NCBI GenBank assembly: GCA_026826555.1
Contig: JAKSZT010054001.1
Location: 1-64,000 of the forward strand
Direction: 5' to 3'
Length of the DNA: 64,000 nucleotides
From: Tolypeutes matacus
Taxonomy: Eukaryota; Chordata; Mammalia; Cingulata; Chlamyphoridae
In this document: positions 1-12,364 of the stretch, in pieces
Numbering within the stretch: the first letter of the stretch is position 1
Layout: each line of letters begins with the position of its first letter
Notes under the pieces: generated by a model
What the model was told of the DNA's origin: nothing
The model's database searches: none
The model's input: the letters and a program-made list of their open reading frames with translations, nothing else
Program-made: the position numbers and the translations under genes

Positions 1-559
1 AACAAGTTTGATGATACAGGTTTGGGAAGATATGGAGAAACAGTCTTGTTGATGGATGTGCAAACAGCAAAATACTCTTAGCTACTACAACCACAAAGGT
101 ACATGCCCACACTCAGAAAATCCATGCTAAAAAGTTATCTTTAAAGACTTTACAGCTATGCGAAGTGACACATGTGCAAGGATATTAATTGCAGCATTGC
201 ATATAAAACAACATAAATGTTTATCTGTGGAGGCAGATTTAATAAACAGTAGTCCATTTGCATGATGGAAAGCTTTCCTGGCATTATAAAGAACAAACCA
301 GGTCTGTATATAATGATGTGATAGGAACTCGAAGATATATTGTTAATTGACAAAATGTAGGATGCATGGCGGTGTATGCCACTTAGATAAAATACGTATG
401 TGTATGGATAAAATATAGCTGGAAGAATAGATGAGAAGCCACTAATTGTGTCTGGGGAAGGAAACTAGAATGATGGAAGAAAGGGATAGGAAATAGTTTT
501 ATTTTTCACTGTATAACATTTTGTGCTTTTTGTCTTTTGTCCCCTTCACATACGTTATC
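1..559. other. AT-rich stretch, nothing recognised
   Basis: I see no gene, RNA or recognisable repeat here. Short open frames on either strand lack any family motif. It ends at the target duplication of the L1 fragment that follows. Confidence 0.5.
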
Positions 560-574
560 TACTCAGAATATTTT

Positions 575-1489
575 TTAACAAATCAGTTTTATTGATACAT
601 ATTAATAAAGCATAAATCCATCCAAAGTGTACAGTGATATTCGGTATAATCACATAGTTGTGCATTCATCACTTCAATCATTTTTAGAGCATTTTCATTA
701 TTCCAGTAATACAAAAAAATGAAAACCAAACAAAAAAACCTCATCACCTCTCAATCTCTCTATGCTTCCTCTGTCATGCATAGCTGCTATTCTGTTTCCT
801 TCTCTCTAGTTTATTTGTATTTTTATTTTGTAAACAGTCTTATATATGCAATATCACCCATATTTGTATTTTACATGAGGTTTCACCATGTTATACAGTC
901 CCATGTAACATTTTTTAGCTTTCCATCTAGTAATATATATGTCCTTAGACTTTCCCTTTCAACCACTGTCGTAACCATATAATAGCTCTGCTAGTCACAA
1001 ACACCATGATATGTTCTCACAATTTCCATTCATTTCCAAAGATTTACAAACAACCTTTTAACCAATTCTGCACAGATTAACCATCAGCTTTCCATTCTCT
1101 ACCCTCATTCTATTTTCTGGTTACCTATATTCTAAGTTTAATTCTATAAGTTTACATAATATATTTAGTTCATAATAGCGCAATCATACCATATTTGTCC
1201 TTTTGTGTCTGGCTTGCTTCACTCAACATAATGTCCTTCAGGTTCATCCATGTTGTCATATGATTTATGACTTCATTTCTTCTTACTGTTGCATAATATT
1301 CCATTGTGTGTTTATACCACAATTCGTTTATCCATTCTTCAATTGATGGACACTTGGGTTGTTTCCATCTTTTGGCTACCATGAATAACGCCGCTATGAA
1401 CATTGGTGTGCAGATGTCTCTTCGTGTCACTGCTATCAGTTCTTCTAGTAATGGTATTGCCTGGTCATGTAGCAAGTCTATTTTCAACT
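575..1489 (-). mobile_element. 5'-truncated L1: ORF2 C-terminus plus 3' UTR
   Basis: On the minus strand, 1170-1487 encodes the C-terminal tail of L1 ORF2 (motifs RRDICTPMF, HTMEYYATVRRNEV and WMNLKDIMLSEASQTQ), followed by about 590 bases of AT-rich 3' UTR. The insertion is bounded by a 15-base direct repeat with one mismatch, tactcagaatatttt at 560-574 and tactccgaatatttt at 1490-1504, which is the expected target-primed integration footprint. The 5' part of the element was never copied. The 3' UTR is longer than that of the L1 at 12.4-14.6 kb, so this is a different L1 lineage. Not functional. Confidence 0.88.
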
Positions 1490-1504
1490 TACTCCGAATA
1501 TTTT

Positions 1505-2067
1505 AAAATAAAAAAAGAATGAAACAAAATATAAATTAAATCCAAACTGCCTGATTGTGGTTTTCTTTTAAGTAAGAATGCAGCTGCTGGTGTCAAGTAG
1601 AGTGTGGAGGGTGGAAATAAGTTGATACTCATGTTCTGCTCCAGGCTAGACAAATGTTTTAAAAAGACAACACATTTCAAGCTGAGAAGACCCTTTTGTT
1701 TACTTGCTTCTGAATTGAAAGTGATGCCTTCAATTATCACTATAACTGTAAACAGCATCAGCTGCTCTAAAAATATTTTCTGAATAAATGCCACTTGTAC
1801 ATTCTGGCATTTACTCCAAGCATTATTTTAAAGCAGCTGGGAATCTTGTTAGCAGAGCTTTGGATTAGGGAGTGATAGAAGGAAACAGCAAAGTAAGAAG
1901 AGGCCAGAATTCTGGAAACAGCACAAAAGCAGCTAACATGAGAGGCTGTAATACATTCTCCCCCTATAACCAACGACTTCTTCCTGAGCATCAAGCATGG
2001 ACAAGGCTGTTGCCATGCCTTTCAGGGGACTCAATGATGTATATGAATACTCTTGCCTGCAAGGAAT
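1505..2067. other. unique sequence, nothing recognised
   Basis: No repeat family or gene was recognised. The short frames on both strands have no recognisable domain. Confidence 0.45.
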
Positions 2068-2466
2068 ATGGGGTGTCTACGTTTCCAGGCTGCTCTAACA
2101 AACACCACACAATGGATTGGCTTAAACAATAGGAATTTATTGTCTCAAGGCTGAAAGTCTTGCTTCCTCCCAGGGTTAGTCAGTGATGCTCAGGCTGGCT
2201 GGCAGTTCTTGGGATCCTTGGTTTCTCCATCACATGGCAATACTCCTTCCCTTCCAGTTCCCATTGACTTCTGGCTTCTGGCTCCTTCCCTTGGCTTTCT
2301 TTCTAGAGAGCCAGTAATAGGATTAAGACCCATCCTGATTCAGTTGGCCACCCCTTCACTAAAAATAACATCTTTGAAAATCCTATTTACAATGGGTTCA
2401 CAGCCACAAGAAGGGTTGCTTAAGATCAAGAAATTTTTTTTCTGGGGTACATAATAATCTACCATA
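2068..2466 (-). mobile_element. MLT1-type (MaLR) solo LTR
   Basis: Read on the plus strand it has the reversed MLT1 layout: a gtttccaggctgctctaac start, ggcttaaacaataggaattt, a central block, and an end with taataggattaagaccca and cctatttacaatggg. It is clearly diverged, with no clean target duplication visible. Family assignment is from memory of the MLT1 consensus. Confidence 0.75.
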
Positions 2467-2674
2467 AGGGGTAAGATAAGAACAGAAGTAACTAAAACAG
2501 GAGGTAGAACACAAGAAAATTACATCACAAATTGAAATATTACAAAAGAAAACCTTTTGGAGAGCAAGGATGAGAGCTGAGATAAATAATAATCCTAAAC
2601 GTATACAAATCAAATTAAACAATTCCTGAATTCAAGGTGATATGATAACTTATGATAGTGCCATTAAGATAAAA

Positions 2675-3085
2675 GAGGGGAAACAGATGTGGCTCAAGTG
2701 ACTGGGCTTCCATCTACCATATAGGAGTCCAAGGTTTGATTCCCAGGGCCTCCTAGTAAAGGCAAGCTGGCCTGTGTGGCGAGTTGGCCTGAGCAGAGAG
2801 CTGGCCCACGTGGAGTGCTGGCCCATGTGGAAAACTGGTGCAGCAAGATGACACAACAAAAAGAGACACAGAGGAGAGACAATAAGAGATACAGCAGACC
2901 AGGGAGCGGAGGTGGCACAAGAGATTAAGTGCCTCTCTCCCACTCCAGAAGGTCCCAGGATCGGTTCCTGGTGCCACCTAAAGAAAGACAAGCAGACACA
3001 GAAGAACACACAGCGAATGGACAACAGAGAGCAGACAATGAGAGGGGGGTAGAAATAAATAAATTTTTTAAAAAAGATAAAAGGG
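2675..3085 (+). mobile_element. DAS SINE cluster (two heads)
   Basis: Two tRNA-derived heads lie head to tail. The first (about 2682-2760) carries atgtggctcaagtgactggg and a B box ggtttgattccc; the second starts near 2905 with gaggtggcacaagagattaa and cggttcctggtgcc. Each is followed by the diagnostic DAS body (gacaagcagacacagaag, acagcgaatggacaacagag) and an A-rich tail. DAS SINEs are tRNA-Ala derived and armadillo specific, so this is strong taxonomic evidence. Confidence 0.85.
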
Positions 3086-3124
3086 GTGGGGGAGATTCAG
3101 TCCAGAATTAACCAGAATGGATAC

Positions 3125-3535
3125 AGAAGATCCCTGGTTCAGTTCTCAGTGCCTCCTAAAGAAGACAGCAAGCTGGTGCGACGGGCAGGCACGGCAAGCT
3201 GACGCAACAAAAGATACGAGAAGAAAAACACAATGAGAGACACAACAAAGCAGGGAGCAGAGGTTCCTGGTGCCTCCTAAAGAAGACAAGCAAGACAGTG
3301 AGCTGATGCGACGGGTAGTACGGCAAGCTAACACAAGATGATGCAACAAGAGACACAAAAAGAAAACACATGAGAGACACAACAAAGCAGAGAACGGAGG
3401 TGGCCCAAGCAACTCAGTGCCTCCCTCCCATATCAGAGGTCCAGGGTTTAGTTCCCGGTGCCTCCTAAAGAAACAAGGAAGACAAACAGACACAACAAGT
3501 GCAAACAACGAGGGGGTGGGGAAAAAATAAAATAA
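3125..3535 (+). repeat. tandemly reiterated DAS SINE body
   Basis: The block gcctcctaaagaa occurs three times (near 3150, 3270 and 3455), each followed by variants of gctgatgcgacgggta and gagacacaacaaagcag. The first two units lack most of the tRNA head; the third has a full head (gaggtggcccaagcaactca, ccagggtttagttccc). This looks like internal duplication of a DAS element or insertion of DAS copies into each other's tails. Confidence 0.75.
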
Positions 3536-4595
3536 AAAGAGCTTGTCACTAAAATCTCTTTCCGCACTAAGAATGAGCTTGTCACTAAAGCTTTCTTCCA
3601 CTGTCCCTACCTGAGGTGACTTCTTCTGTCCACTGCTAATACTTACCATCATATATGAGCACTCAGATTCTACTTTCTATGTGAATTAATCACCCTTTTT
3701 GGATTATAAAATGTTTGGTGGAGAGATTATTTTATGCTTTGTTTGAATAGAATAGTTACTAACATATCTAAACCCAATTTACAGAAGACTCAAAAATATT
3801 AAATTTCACTCTCTTTAAAATGTACAAACCAAAACAAATACTACCATTTACTGAGGATCTTATGAAAATTGAACCTCTGAAAATTAGAATCACCACAAAA
3901 GCTCCCAGTTGGCTTTCCAAATTTCTCTTTTGATGAATTCATCAATCTACAGCTATTCCATATTTCCAATAGTCTATTTTGGTCCTAAGGAGGAAAGACC
4001 CATTCAAACAACCTTGAGTACTTTGCGTACCTGGCACTTTGCTAACTACTTTTCAGCATTAGATCATTTCATCCTCAAATGCCCTTGAAAAGTAGGTGGT
4101 ATTGGTACCAGTGTATGAGTAAACTGAAGGATGGAGCGCTTACATCATAAAGTGGGTATTTGTCCCTTTATTTTGGCTATCTGGTGTCTCTGCCCTCTCC
4201 TTAAATTTAGAAAGTCTGCACTGCATGAATTCAAAAGTGTGGTTGACCCATCACAATAGGGTGAAGCGGTAGGAAGTGGTGACAGTGGGGTGGGTCATTG
4301 CTATGGTAGGACATTAACATGGTTACTTACCTTTCCTTAATAGCAAAAATAATATTTTTGTTTCATTCTTAAATAACCACAATTACTTTTACTAGAAAGT
4401 AATTCTAATTACTTAGACGGAATGGGTGCACCTGTTTGGTCACACCATAACTTCTTGATCCCTGGAATCCTTGGATCTCTCATTTCCTGATCCACACTGA
4501 TTTTCACACAGTATTGCTTGTTAACTACCAAAACTGTATTTTCTTGTTTTGTTTTCTGCAAAACTGTGATGTCATTGAAAATAATGGCATGCTTT
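3536..4595. other. mostly unique sequence with an L2/MIR-like piece
   Basis: No gene is seen. A segment at about 4035-4135 (ggcactttgctaactac, then catcctcaaatgcccttgaaaagtaggtggtat and agtaaactgaaggatgga, here given in parts) resembles the common L2/MIR3-type ancient repeat found across placentals. The rest is AT-rich unique DNA. Confidence 0.45.
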
Positions 4596-4928
4596 ATTTT
4601 TTTTTTCTTTATTTTTTTTTATTATGGGTAAAAATAAAAATTCTCACAATACATACAAACATTTGCAAAATGATATATAAATATATATGCATATATGTGT
4701 ATTTGCTTACAAAAATGTTATTTATATATATATATATATACATATATTTTAAGAGGTGCTTAGATTACCTAAAATATTACACAAAACCCACTGGGATTCC
4801 CATGTTGCCCACCTCCCACACCTCCCACCACATCCAACACAAACATCTCCCACAGTGTGGCCCACCAACCTCAAGGAACTTACACATCCTGGAGCCTTGC
4901 CACCAACCATAGACCACAGTTCACACTG
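4596..4928 (-). mobile_element. L1 3'-UTR-like repeat, short copy
   Basis: A T-run (poly-A on the minus strand) is followed by ttattatgggtaaaaataa, an AT-rich block with (TA)n, and cacctcccacacctcccacc. The same sequence recurs with the same T-rich start at 19899 and 23867, where it extends for over 1.2 kb, so this is a 5'-truncated retroposed copy. I assign it to a xenarthran L1 3' UTR by overall resemblance, not by linked ORF2. Confidence 0.65.
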
Positions 4929-5114
4929 TTTTTGAATGTTGAAACTGAACCACCCCTAGCTAGTAGTGCATGCGATGTCCAGCAGGTGTTGCTGTATTTC
5001 CCTGGAAGTTTAAAAATATCCCTAATATCCAGATTCATTTCAGTGCCCCAGGACATCTCAAAGCACTTCTTGGGAACCATGAATCTCAGGGAAGAAGCAT
5101 CCAGACAGGAGTAG

Positions 5115-6860
5115 CCTGTGCAAATGCCCTGAGGTGGAGTGTTTAAGAAACAGCGAGGAAGTCCGTGCAGCTGAAGGAAGTAGGGATAAGTGAGCATGAA
5201 ACTAGCAGGGCCAAGACGGTGGAGTGATCTGAGTTTTCACTCCAAGAGGAAGGATTTTGTACCAAGAGGTGAATGATATGATTGACTTTTTAAATTATTT
5301 TTACCAAATAAGGATTTATTTCAGGTTTTTTTAAATAAGGGATAATTTGTAGAGTTAAGTTTCACTTTTTTTTTCGTACAGTTCTGGGAGTTTTGAGGAA
5401 TGTGCACCATCATGTAACCACCACCAAAATCCAAGTATAGAACAGTCCCAACATCTCCCCCGGAATTTCCCCTTGTCCCTTTGTAGTCAACCTGCCCCTC
5501 CCTTCCCCAGTCCCTGGCAACCAGTGATCTGTTTTCTGTCTTTACAGTTTTGAGTTTCCCAGAATATAAAATATTGGAATCGTATGGTATGTAGTCTCCT
5601 GAGCCTGGCTTCTTTCATGTTGCATAATATATCTGAGATTCATCCATGCTATTGCATATGTCAGTTTGTTCTACTTTTATACCCAATGTATGGTTACACC
5701 ACAATTTGTTTTTCCATTTCTCCAGCTAAGGGACATTAGATTGTTTCCAGTTATGGTAATTATGAATAAAGCTACCACTAAAATTTGCATAACTCAAAAT
5801 GTATCATAGACTCAAATGTAATATCAAAAACTATAAAACTTCTAGGAAAAAATCTTTGTGGCCTTGAATTAGTCGGAGATTTCTTAGCTATAATACAAAA
5901 ATCATGATCCATAAAAGAACAAATTGCTATGCTGGACTTCATCAAAATTTAAAACTTCTGATCTGTGAAAGACACTGTTAAGAGAATGAAAAGACAAGCC
6001 AAGACTGGGAGAAAATATAGGCAAGCCACATATCTGATAACAGACATATCTGCAGTATATAAAAGAAACCTCAAACTAAATTTTTAAATGGGCAAAAGAT
6101 TTAAATAGACATTCGAGCAAAGATATACAGTGACAAATAAGTGTATGAAAAGATGTTCAACATCATTAGTTATTAGGGAAATGCAAATTAAATCCACAAT
6201 GAAATACCACCATACACTTACTAGAATGAAAAACAAAACAGAATCTGACAGCAGTAATTGTTAGTGAAAAAGTGGAGGAACTGAAACTCTCTTACATTAC
6301 TAGTGAGAACTTAAATGATACAGCAACTTTGGAAAACAATATGGCCGTTTCTTATAAAGTTAAACACACACTTACCACACAACCCAGAAATATCACTTCT
6401 TGCTATTTTGACAAGTTAAATGAAAATTGCATTCACACAAAAACCTGAATTGCATTTTAACATGATCACTCTGGCTGCTGTGCTGTGAGTAGGATGTGAG
6501 GGGTGGTGGAGTCAAGGACAGAAGCGGGAACACTGGAAAGGAAGCCAGTACAGTGATCCAGATGGGAGATGATGGCAGCTCAGATGGGTGGGAGCAGTAG
6601 AGGTGGACAGAAGAGGTCAGATTCTGGATATATTTTGAAGACAGAACCAGGAGAATGTACTAATGTATTGGCATGTGAAGCATGAGAGACAGAAAAGAGT
6701 GAGGAATATAAGGATGGGGTGGACCCTTAACTGAGAAGAGGGCAAAAACAGTCTCTTGGACATGCAAATGGAGGTGTTAGTAGGCAATTGGATATATGAG
6801 TTTCTATTCAGGAAAGAGGTCCAAGCAGAGAAATGAATTTGGAAGTTAACATCCTAGATA
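5115..6860 (-). repeat. ancient L2-like repeat, split by an L1
   Basis: The left part (5115-5300: aatgccctgaggtggagtg, cagcgaggaagtccgtgcag, ggattttgtacc) and the right part (from about 6465: catgatcactctggctgctg, gtcagattctggatatattt, gcaattggatatatgagttt) are the two halves of one old placental repeat. The second copy at 8.9-9.7 kb runs the same blocks without the L1. Orientation and the L2 name are from memory. Confidence 0.6.
5305..6464. mobile_element. old L1 fragment with internal inversion
   Basis: 5305-5780 reads as the 3' end of an old L1 on the minus strand (plus-strand text cctggcttctttcatgttgc, gagattcatccatgct, ggacattagattgtttccag). 5785-6450 reads as ORF2 C-terminal coding on the plus strand (ggcaaaagatttaaatagac, attagggaaatgcaaattaa, gccgtttcttataaag). 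The two arms are adjacent segments of ORF2 in opposite orientation, the classic twin-priming product. Both arms are full of stops. Confidence 0.75.
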
Positions 6861-8934
6861 GAATGTTTAAAGGCAGGAGGCCAGGTGAGATTACAAGGGA
6901 TTGAGTGTGGGGTGGGGAGAGGAGGGCCAAGGACTGAGTCCTGGGGCTCTCTAACACTAAGATGTCGCCTCCATTGCTCAAGATGTGCAGGGCATCCAGT
7001 GATCAAGGTGGCTGTGGTCGTACCTAGTGTGGTGGCAGCCAGTGTCCAGGACTGGGGCAGGACCTCTGCTGGGGCTCTGGCTACCGATTTTCTTTGGGTT
7101 CCTGTCTGTTTTCCTCCACCTCCCCATCCATTCTATGAGTTACCTGTTATCTTTCCAATTAATTCCTTTTATACCAAAGTAAGCCAAAGTCTTGGTTGCT
7201 GCTTACACCAAGAACTGTAAAAAAGCAAAGTAATTCATCTAAGTTTATGTGGTTAATAAACGGTGAGGCCAGAACTGAAGCAAATTGTTTCTGACATCAG
7301 GGGAAATTCTGGCTTTTAACCACTAAATATGTACCTATTATGTCATACATGGATCCCCTTAATTGCAAATGTCTGAATTTTGAAGTAAAATTCCCCAAAG
7401 AAGGTTTATGATTGCATTTTTCTTGTAATAAGCTAATGTTGCTTTGTATTTTATTTTCATATAAGTACACCAATTCTGCTTTAGAGATATGATGAAGTGA
7501 ATTGAAACAGGATATGATTAAAGTTGCTAGGCATATCTGTATGTCTCAAATCATTTTATAGATTGGGTTATTATCTCTAAAATAGCATGGGACTTAAAAG
7601 AAACACATAAATATCTGCTTTGCTGCTTTTTATGCTTGCAGTAATGTTAGAATTTGCAATTTAATAGGATTTTATCTCAGACTTTTTTTTTCTTATTCTG
7701 ATGACCTAATTATCTGCCCTATTTACAGAGTGGCAGAAAATGAAGGAGAAAAAAAGAAACCCTGGTTGGTTGTTAAAATAATTGAAATGTGGCTCAAAAT
7801 TTAGTTATCTTTCCTCCTTTATGTACAAAGCATTATTAGTTCTCATGAGCTGTCTATTAGAAAATCTCAAAAGAGAAAAAACAGTCCTAGTACCTCTATC
7901 ACTCCAACACCCCTTGGTTATTCAAACACAAATGTCCATGAGGACCATGCAGAGATTATATTTCTCCTGTATACCTCTCTTCCAAATCCAGATGAAAGAA
8001 CTAGAGCTATCTTGGGCATCTCATTTAGGAATCAAGAAAACAGCACAAACACTTCAACTATAACACACAATGACTTTAAAGGATACATCAAAAACTTTCA
8101 TTTTCTTAGCCTGGCTATAAGCTTCTGCAGTGCAGGTGTTTTGTTGGTGCTGAACACTTTCTATTGTGGTTGCTTCCAAAAGGAAAGCACTTATAATGTA
8201 GTAACTGTAACAGTTCAAACATTAGAGATCCTAGGATAATAAGTAGAACTGCGGATTTGTTAAAAAAAAAAAAATCCAATTTGGGACCCACATCCCCCCT
8301 CTTGTGGGTAAGATATTTCCTAGGCAACTGATTATAGTTAGAAAGAACAGAGCTCTTTAATCAATACAGGGATTTTGCTTTCTTGGACTTTCCAGTTAAA
8401 GAAACTACGGTTTAATTGATATCATACATTTAAATGTAAGGCTTTCCAATCAAAATTTCAAAATAGGATCCCATCGTTCCCTTGGTTGGAAATGAAACTG
8501 GTCACTAAGAGTCACCTTGCCTTGCCACACAAAAAAGTTCCTTAGGCAAAGCTATATCAAGCTATATCTAATATCAAGCGGATATTAGAAGAGACTGGAA
8601 GGCCAAAGGTGATCTTTTTTTGCAGAGGTAAATACTTAAGAATGCTGATCTTTGTAAGCTCCTTTTCACAAGTACACAGACCCGCCCTTTAACTTCACCG
8701 AAACACTTTACCGACTTTGTTGCGGTGTGGAAGCCCATAGGCCAGGCTGGTTCAGGATGGCTGAAATGGGAAGTGTACAGCCTAGAGGGGGAGCTGGCAA
8801 AAAAGCAAATATTTTATAAGGCAGAATGAAGTAAGTGATATAGTAAGTGTAAATTATTACAAAGGAAGGAACAAGTCAGTTACATAGGGACACCGTGGAA
8901 GGTTACAGGAGAATAAATGGAAGAATTACAGTGC
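6861..8934. other. unique sequence, nothing recognised
   Basis: About 2 kb of AT-rich DNA. Open frames of up to 111 residues (for example 6885-7220) have no recognisable domain, splice context or homology that I can name. Nothing further is supported. Confidence 0.45.
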
Positions 8935-10179
8935 TGGGTGTTCATTATGTATTCACTCATTCACACATTCATTCATTCAACAAATAGGTATTCAGGGCCC
9001 ACTATGGGCCAGGTGTTATTATTTATTTAAATAAAAGTGGTAACCAAGATGAAGTTCCTGCCCCTTACTGCTTACATTCTAGTGAGAAAAGACCAAACAC
9101 CAACAATCAAGCACATATTGTTTTTGCCAGTGCTAAGAGCACTCTAGAAAATAAAGCCAGGATGGGGCATAAAGAGTGGCTTGTGGGAGCTCAGGAAGCA
9201 TCTCAAAGGAAGGAATGTATGGAGAGAGGTCTGGGCAATGAGAAGAAGCAGGTTGTACAGATTTCTAGGCCACGGTAAAGAGGTTGGATTTTATTCCAAG
9301 TGTGTTTGAGGGTTTTAAGAACCAATGAACAACATCCAATCATTCACTTATTTTAAAAAGATCACTCACTCGGGCTACTACGGTGAGTTGACAATAGGGA
9401 GGCAAGAAAGGAAGCAGGAGGTGCAGTTGGGAAGGTGTTGATACAGTCCACACCAGAGATGCTGGAGGTTGGTGCAGGACTGGTAAAGGCAGAGGAGGTG
9501 AGAATCAGATTTGGGAATGTATTTTACAGAGAGAACAGACAGCCAGAGCTTGCTCATGAACTGGATGTGAAGAGCGGGAGGTTAAGCAGATACAAAGGTG
9601 ACTTCTGAGTTGTGAAGCTGGCAAAATGGCAGGTGTCTTTGTCCAAAATAGGGAAGATGGAAGAAAAACAGGTAGGGAATGAGTGAATCGAGAGTTGGAG
9701 ATGCCTATTAGATATCCAAGTACCTACTCTGTGATAATTCCACAACAAATATCTATCCTTTGCTAGGTAGTTTCAACTTACCTTGAGAAATGGAAAATGA
9801 AGAACGAGTATTTCAGGCTGAGAAAATTCCCCAAGGAATAGGACAAGCATGACTTGGAACTACAAATAAGATAATATGATTAATGAACGGAATGTGCAAA
9901 AGAATGTAGTGGTTGGGGGAGCTGGGCGGGCCACTCAGAGCCAGAAGCTAGAGGACTCTCAACACCAGTCTCAATTTTAAAGACCATGAAGAGTCACCAA
10001 GTGTTTTGGAGTAGAAGAGTAGCCCCAAAACAATATCAACTTTAGAATAGTGACTATGATGAGAGTGTAAAGAGATGGATTGGAGAAGGGAAAGTTTGCC
10101 AGCAGCCCAGGAGAGAGACAATTAAGATCCAGAGATAAGCTGAGGTCTTGAGAATGGAAACAAAAAGAAAATACACTTC
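8935..10179 (-). repeat. ancient L2-like repeat(s)
   Basis: Starts with the L2-type 3' end in reverse (cattcattcattcaacaaat, cactatgggccaggtg, gcttacattctagtgag). It then continues through agagaggtctgggcaatgag, gaggttggattttattcc and gatgcctattagatatccaa. From about 9790 a second partial copy starts (atttcaggctgagaaaattc, aatgtgcaaaagaatg). Very diverged and not coding. Confidence 0.55.
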
Positions 10180-10192
10180 AAAATAAGATTCA

Positions 10193-10374
10193 AGGGAGTG
10201 GATATAACTCAGTGGTTGAGCGCCTGCTTCCTGTGTATGAGGTCCAGGTTCAATCCCCAGTATCTCCTATAGAAAGAAAGAAAAGAAAAGAAAGAAAAGA
10301 AAGGAAGGAAGGGAGGGAGGGAGGGAGGAAGGAAGGAAGGAAGGGAGGGAGGGAGGGAGGGAGGAAGGATAGAT
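10193..10374 (+). mobile_element. DAS SINE with a long polypurine tail
   Basis: A short tRNA-like head (ggatataactcagtggttga, B box ggttcaatccc) is followed by a GA/GGAA/GGGA tract of about 105 bases. It is flanked by a perfect 13-base duplication, aaaataagattca, at 10180-10192 and 10375-10387. The tail has expanded from an A-rich tail into a polypurine microsatellite, which could form triplex DNA. Confidence 0.88.
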
Positions 10375-10387
10375 AAAATAAGATTCA

Positions 10388-11370
10388 GTACATTCCACTC
10401 TTTGGTACATATCCAACAGAAATGCATGTGTCCCCCTATGATGGTAAAATTCACATGTCAACTTGGCCAGGTTATGGTGTCCAGGTGTTTGGTTAGGCAA
10501 GTAGTAGCCTGATTGTTATCATGAGGATATTGTGTAGATTCAAATCATCAGTAAGCTGATTGCATCTATGGCTGGTTATATCTACAGTCAACAAAAGAGG
10601 TTGTCTTCAACAATGAGAGAAGTCTCATCCAATCAGTTGAAGGCCTTAAAAGGAGAAGTGATGGTTTCAGCAGTCAGAAAAGAGAATTTCTATCTCTACT
10701 TCAGTCAGCCACCTTCTCTTAGGGAATTCATCAAAAACCTTCACCAGAGTTCCCAGCTTTGTGGCCTGTCCTATGGAATTTGCACTTGCCCATCTCCACA
10801 GTCACATGACCAATTCCTAAAATAAATCTCATAATAGTTACATTATACACACACACACATATACACATATATATCTTGTCAATTATTTCCCTGGAGAACC
10901 CTAACTAATACACATCCGTAATAGCTGAAACCAGAAATCCAACCAAGTGCTAATCGACAGGAGAACTGAAAAATAAACTGTGGTTTATCAATACAGCAGA
11001 ACACTATGTAGCAAAAACAATAAACAAACTATGACACACAGCAACATGGATGAATCTCACAAACATAATGTTGACTAGAAAAAGCACATGTTTGTACCTA
11101 GATTCTACCAAGATGAAGTTCAAAAGCAGGCAAAGCTAACCTATGGGGTTAGAAGTTAGGACAGTGGCTACCCTTGGAAGGTGGATGGAGGTCAGGAGAG
11201 AAGACATGCGTTTTTCTGACATTTGTTTCTTAATCTGGATGCTGGGAGCATAGGTAAGATTGTGGACGCTGCTTTCACTTATCACATGTGCCGGTGATTC
11301 TAAACAGTGGTAGTGAAAAGTGATGATGTTTTGTGTAATTTTCTGTATCTCAATAAAATTTTACAACAAA
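10388..11370 (+). mobile_element. old L1 3' end, interrupted by an MLT2 LTR
   Basis: 10388-10438 (attccactctttggtacata) and 10913-11370 (aagtgctaatcgacagg, agcaacatggatgaatctca, ctcaataaaattttacaac) are the two parts of an old L1 ORF2 C-terminus and 3' UTR. Between them lies the LTR described next. Reading frames are decayed. Confidence 0.75.
10439..10912 (+). mobile_element. MLT2-type (ERV-L) solo LTR
   Basis: Begins tgatggtaaaattcacatgt, then tcaacttggccaggttatgg, catccaatcagttgaaggcc, a late (CA)n/(TA)n tract, and ends ctggagaaccctaactaata followed by ca. This is the MLT2 order. It sits inside the old L1. No intact target duplication remains. Confidence 0.82.
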
Positions 11371-12364
11371 ACAGTCAATTTCAAGGATATGGCAAGGCGT
11401 TATATCATGGAGCACTAAGTGATCTCATAGGACAAATCCTGTGTGCAAGACTTCATCTTTCCAGTATCAGAGCTGCAGATATCAACCCTGTCCCCACCTT
11501 TCCTAGTGGCTTGGAGGTCTGGGTGAGTGACTGCCTGGGCTAAGAAACTGCGAATTCTGGGACTTGACCCATAGAAACGATGCAGGACCATGGTGGCACT
11601 GGGGATTGGTGAGGGGTTGTTGGTAAAGCAACAATTTGTCATCAGTTTTCACAAAACTGAACATGTAAACTCATTAAGAAACACGAAATTAACTTTTTCT
11701 CTGTGTTAGCTGGCTCAAGCCTGTTGCTCACCATGAACGGGGGGAGCTGGTACCCATCATACTGAGACGAGGAAGCTTCTTGGGCCGTGACTCATCATTA
11801 CTTCTGCACACTCATTCATTTTTCCAAGATTAGACTCAATCTCCAATGACTTTGCCACAATTTCGTCAAAAGACTTCAATGGAATCTAAGAATTTTAAAT
11901 CGTATTAAATTACAAAATTTTCTTCAAGTGCAAGATTTGATAGGAATGGACTTATCTTCCGCTTGCTTACCCAAGCTCTGAGCTCACACATACCTGAGAA
12001 TACACACATATAATGAACTCACAGATAGGATCCCCACTTCTGCTGAAATTCAGACTGCAGGCTAAGCCCCTCTCCATTCATCTGCACAAAGAGAAGTGAC
12101 CTATGAAAGCTGCAAGCAGCTGTGTACTGAGAGCAGGATGTGGGCGCGATCTGCCCCAGGTGCAGACAATAAGAGTTGCACTCTCTGTAGAGAATTTGAA
12201 AGCAATTCTAAAACCTAAAAGTCAGCCTGCTTTCATTCACCCACATGCTAGACATGCCAGAGATTCTAAACAATGTACGTGATAAAATATTCCTCCTCCC
12301 CCCACAAAAAACGTTTTGGTCCAGTTCTAACAGTTGTTGCAGTTACTGTTGGGTATTAAAAATA
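11371..12364. other. unique sequence, nothing recognised
   Basis: No repeat or gene recognised; the short frames carry no motif. Confidence 0.45.

Noticed and set aside
10209..10500. Pro/Ser-rich minus-strand frames
   Set aside because: They translate the polypurine tail of a SINE.
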